Origin: Streptomyces roseochromogenus subsp. oscitans DS 12.976
Lineage (GTDB): Bacteria; Actinomycetota; Actinomycetes; Streptomycetales; Streptomycetaceae
Length of the DNA: 43,396 nucleotides
Direction of reading: 5' to 3'
Assembly (NCBI RefSeq): GCF_000497445.1
Contig: NZ_CM002285.1
Location: 7,460,394 to 7,503,789, forward strand
In this document: piece after piece, positions 41,593 through 43,396 of the stretch
Layout of the letters: every line of letters begins with the position of its first letter
How positions within the stretch are numbered: position 1 is the first letter of the stretch
Position numbers and translations under genes: made by a program
The notes under the pieces: model-generated
The model's input: the letters and a program-made list of their open reading frames with translations, nothing else
Told to the model about the DNA's origin: nothing
Databases searched by the model: none

Positions 41593-43280
41593 TTCGCCTC
41601 CTCCTGCGATGCCTGCCAGCGGTAGCCGCGCGGGGTCACCATGCGGCCCGCGATGATACGGGTCGCCGTGTTGCCCACGGTCACGACCGTCATCATGTCG
41701 ACCGCCGCCGGGTCGAGCGCGGCCAGGGTCGTCACCCGGCTCGACTCGTCGGGCCGGGACGCGTTGCGTACGACACCCACCGGCGTCGTCGTCTCCCGGT
41801 ACCCGGCGAGGATCGCGAGCGCCTTGGGCAGCTGCCAGTCGCGGCCCCGGGAGCGCGGGTTGTAGAAGGTGACCACGAGGTCCGCCTCGGCCGCCGCCCG
41901 CACCCGCCGCTCGATGACCTCCCAGGGCGTGTGCAGGTCGGACAGGCTGATGGAGACATGGTCGTGGCCCAGCGGCGCGCCCAGGATCGCCCCGGCGGCC
42001 AGCGCGGCCGTCACCCCGGGCACCCCGACCACGTCGATGTCGTCCGAGGCCTCGGCGAGCGCCGGGGAGGCCATGGCGTACACGCCCGCGTCCCCGCTGC
42101 CGATCAGCGCCACCGCCTGCCCCTTGCGGGCCTCCGCGACCGCCGTACGGGCCCGCTCCTCCTCGGCGCCGAGCCCCGACTCCAGCACCCGGGTGCCGGG
42201 CCTGAGCAGGTCGCGGATCTGGTCGACGTACTGGTCGAGCCCGACCAGCACGGAGGCCCGGCGCAGCTCGGCCGCCGCGCGCGGGGTGAGCAGGTCACGG
42301 GCGCCGGGTCCGAGCCCCACCACCGCGAGCCGCCCGCGCCCCGGGCGTCGTACGACGGCACAGGTCGCCATGGCGGGCTGTGCCGTGGACTTCCGCTTGG
42401 GTACGAGCAGTTCGCCCCCGCGCACCAGGGCGGCGGCCTCCGCCACGGACGGCGTGCCGACGGCCGCGAGGGGTGCCTCGGACGGGTTCGGGACCTCGAC
42501 CGCCGCCAGCTCCCCGGCGGAGTACGTCACCAGCGGCACCCCCAGCCGCCCGGCGGCCGCCACGATGCCGGGCTCCTCGGACTTCGCGTCCACGGTGGCG
42601 AGTTCGGTCACCGACCGCACCGAGAGCCCCGCCTCCCGCAGCGTCTCCTCGATCAGCCCGAGGATCTCCGCCTCCGGCGCGCCCTTGGACGCGCCGACCC
42701 CGACCACCAGCGACGGCGGCCGGAGCAGCACCTCGCGCTCGCCGGGTACGACGTCCCGGTCGGTCAGCCGGACGGTGTACGTCCCCTGCGGCGAGTTCGG
42801 CAGTGGCGGCAGCGGCCACGGCAACTCCGTCTCCAAGGCGACCGGTTCGCCGTCCAGCAGAGCCCGCGAGACCAGGGCGACCGAGCCCTCGCAGGGCAGC
42901 CCGAGCGTGTCCAGGCCGGCCAGCCCGACGGAGTCCGTGGCGGTCGTCACCACCGGCTCGGCGCCCAGCAACTCGCCCACCGCCTCGGCGAGTTCATTGG
43001 CGCCGCCGCCATGCCCGCCGACCAGCGACACGGCGAACCGGCCGCCCTCGTCCACGCACACCACACCCGGGTCGGCCGTCTTGTCGCCGAGCAGCGGCGC
43101 GAGCAGCCGTACCGTCGCGCCCGTCGCCAGGAAGCACACCAGCTGCGCGCACTCGGCGAACGCGGCCCGCACCGCCTCCCCGACGGGACCCTCGTACACC
43201 CGTGTCCGGTCCGGCCAGGCCGCGGCCAGCCGGTCCCGCGCCACCGCCCCCGCCGCGGTGGCGGAAATGAGGCCGATCAC
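41589..43280 (-). CDS. cobJ: CbiG-CobJ fusion: cobalt-precorrin-5A hydrolase / precorrin-3B C17-methyltransferase
   Basis: The 563-residue protein joins two corrin-ring enzymes. Residues 1 to about 310 are CbiG: an N-terminal GLISATAAGAVARDRLAAAW, the middle VVCVDEGGRFAVSLVGGHGG, then the C-terminal CbiG core LVVGVGASKGAPEAEILGLI. After a short linker, residues about 320-555 are a tetrapyrrole methylase (CobJ/CbiH) with the glycine motif LAVVGLGPGARDLLTPRAA, VALIGSGDAGVYAMASPALA and the AdoMet-pocket DIDVVGVPGVTAALAAGAIL. This fusion is known in actinobacteria. GTG 43280 overlaps the upstream stop (GTGA). Confidence 0.93.
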   Translation of the reverse strand: MIGLISATAAGAVARDRLAAAWPDRTRVYEGPVGEAVRAAFAECAQLVCFLATGATVRLLAPLLGDKTADPGVVCVDEGGRFAVSLVGGHGGGANELAEAVGELLGAEPVVTTATDSVGLAGLDTLGLPCEGSVALVSRALLDGEPVALETELPWPLPPLPNSPQGTYTVRLTDRDVVPGEREVLLRPPSLVVGVGASKGAPEAEILGLIEETLREAGLSVRSVTELATVDAKSEEPGIVAAAGRLGVPLVTYSAGELAAVEVPNPSEAPLAAVGTPSVAEAAALVRGGELLVPKRKSTAQPAMATCAVVRRPGRGRLAVVGLGPGARDLLTPRAAAELRRASVLVGLDQYVDQIRDLLRPGTRVLESGLGAEEERARTAVAEARKGQAVALIGSGDAGVYAMASPALAEASDDIDVVGVPGVTAALAAGAILGAPLGHDHVSISLSDLHTPWEVIERRVRAAAEADLVVTFYNPRSRGRDWQLPKALAILAGYRETTTPVGVVRNASRPDESSRVTTLAALDPAAVDMMTVVTVGNTATRIIAGRMVTPRGYRWQASQEEAK

Positions 43281-43396
43281 TCGTCAACTCCCTTACTGAG
43301 TCCCGGGGTTCGCACACCCCAGAGCAGAAACACAGGATTGGTCGCCGCCAGCCGGGTCACATCCCCCGGCAGCGGCGCCAGCCGCGACGACTGCAG
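43277..43396 (-). CDS. C-terminal fragment of the next cobalamin-operon gene (cut by window edge)
   Basis: The minus-strand frame is open from the window edge to TGA at 43277-43279 and encodes 39 residues, including RLAATNPVFLLWGVRTP. It overlaps the GTG of the CbiG-CobJ gene by 4 bp, so it belongs to the same operon. The piece is too short for me to name; another corrin methyltransferase such as a CobL/CbiE-type enzyme is possible. Confidence 0.6.
   Translation of the reverse strand: MQSSRLAPLPGDVTRLAATNPVFLLWGVRTPGLSKGVDE

Noticed and set aside
39013..43396. Cobalamin riboswitch for the cob operon
   Set aside because: All genes here are joined by overlaps and no B12-box or leader-like region is present; any riboswitch would lie beyond the right edge.

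Overview
The window is high-GC chromosomal DNA with the usual marks of Streptomyces: very strong third-position GC bias, many GTG starts, tightly overlapping ATGA/GTGA junctions, an ectABCD ectoine/5-hydroxyectoine operon, an LAETG sortase-anchored surface protein and a CbiG-CobJ fusion. Gene order from the ectoine operon through the LAETG protein to the cobalamin genes resembles what I remember of the S. coelicolor SCO18xx region, but this was not checked. I saw no rRNA, tRNA, CRISPR array, IS element or prophage.

Left part (1-14969) and 23108-25575: sugar and sugar-acid catabolism. After a cut TerD-type gene comes a minus-strand operon (solute-binding lipoprotein, two MalF/MalG permeases, zinc alcohol dehydrogenase) behind a DeoR-type regulator. 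Next are a uronate dehydrogenase and, divergently, a 5-dehydro-4-deoxyglucarate dehydratase followed by an uncharacterised glycoside-hydrolase-like protein. A GntR (FCD) regulator then leads an operon with a second DHDPS-family lyase and an IlvD/Edd sugar-acid dehydratase that keeps all three iron-sulfur cysteines. An IclR regulator faces a 2-oxoglutarate-semialdehyde dehydrogenase-type enzyme. Together these could carry hexuronates, and perhaps pentonates, to 2-oxoglutarate semialdehyde and 2-oxoglutarate. The lactonase/isomerase and a dedicated aldarate dehydratase are not evident. A broken C-terminal fragment that looks like a pectate-lyase-type beta-helix protein lies just after the dehydratase operon, which suggests pectin as an ancestral source of uronates.

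Middle part (9190-28861): an MFS exporter, a TIGR03086/DinB-like protein, a secreted HAD acid phosphatase, a decayed ECF sigma/anti-sigma pair (internal deletion plus frameshifts), an AzgA-type purine permease, a class B penicillin-binding protein, a membrane protein/histidine kinase/LuxR-type regulator operon, a DUF1349 protein, a GNAT acetyltransferase, a DsbA/FrnE-like oxidoreductase and a class V aminotransferase.

Right part (28944-43396): ectABCD on the minus strand with an unusual hairpin at the ectA start; a DinB-like protein; a second class V aminotransferase divergent from a polar amino-acid ABC transporter with a strong, palindrome-covered promoter; an amidohydrolase; the LAETG surface protein; and a minus-strand cobalamin operon (upstream gene fragment, CbiG-CobJ fusion, CobH, CbiX with a histidine-rich tail, CobC-like aminotransferase) closed by convergent hairpins and a repeat-like GC-rich stretch.
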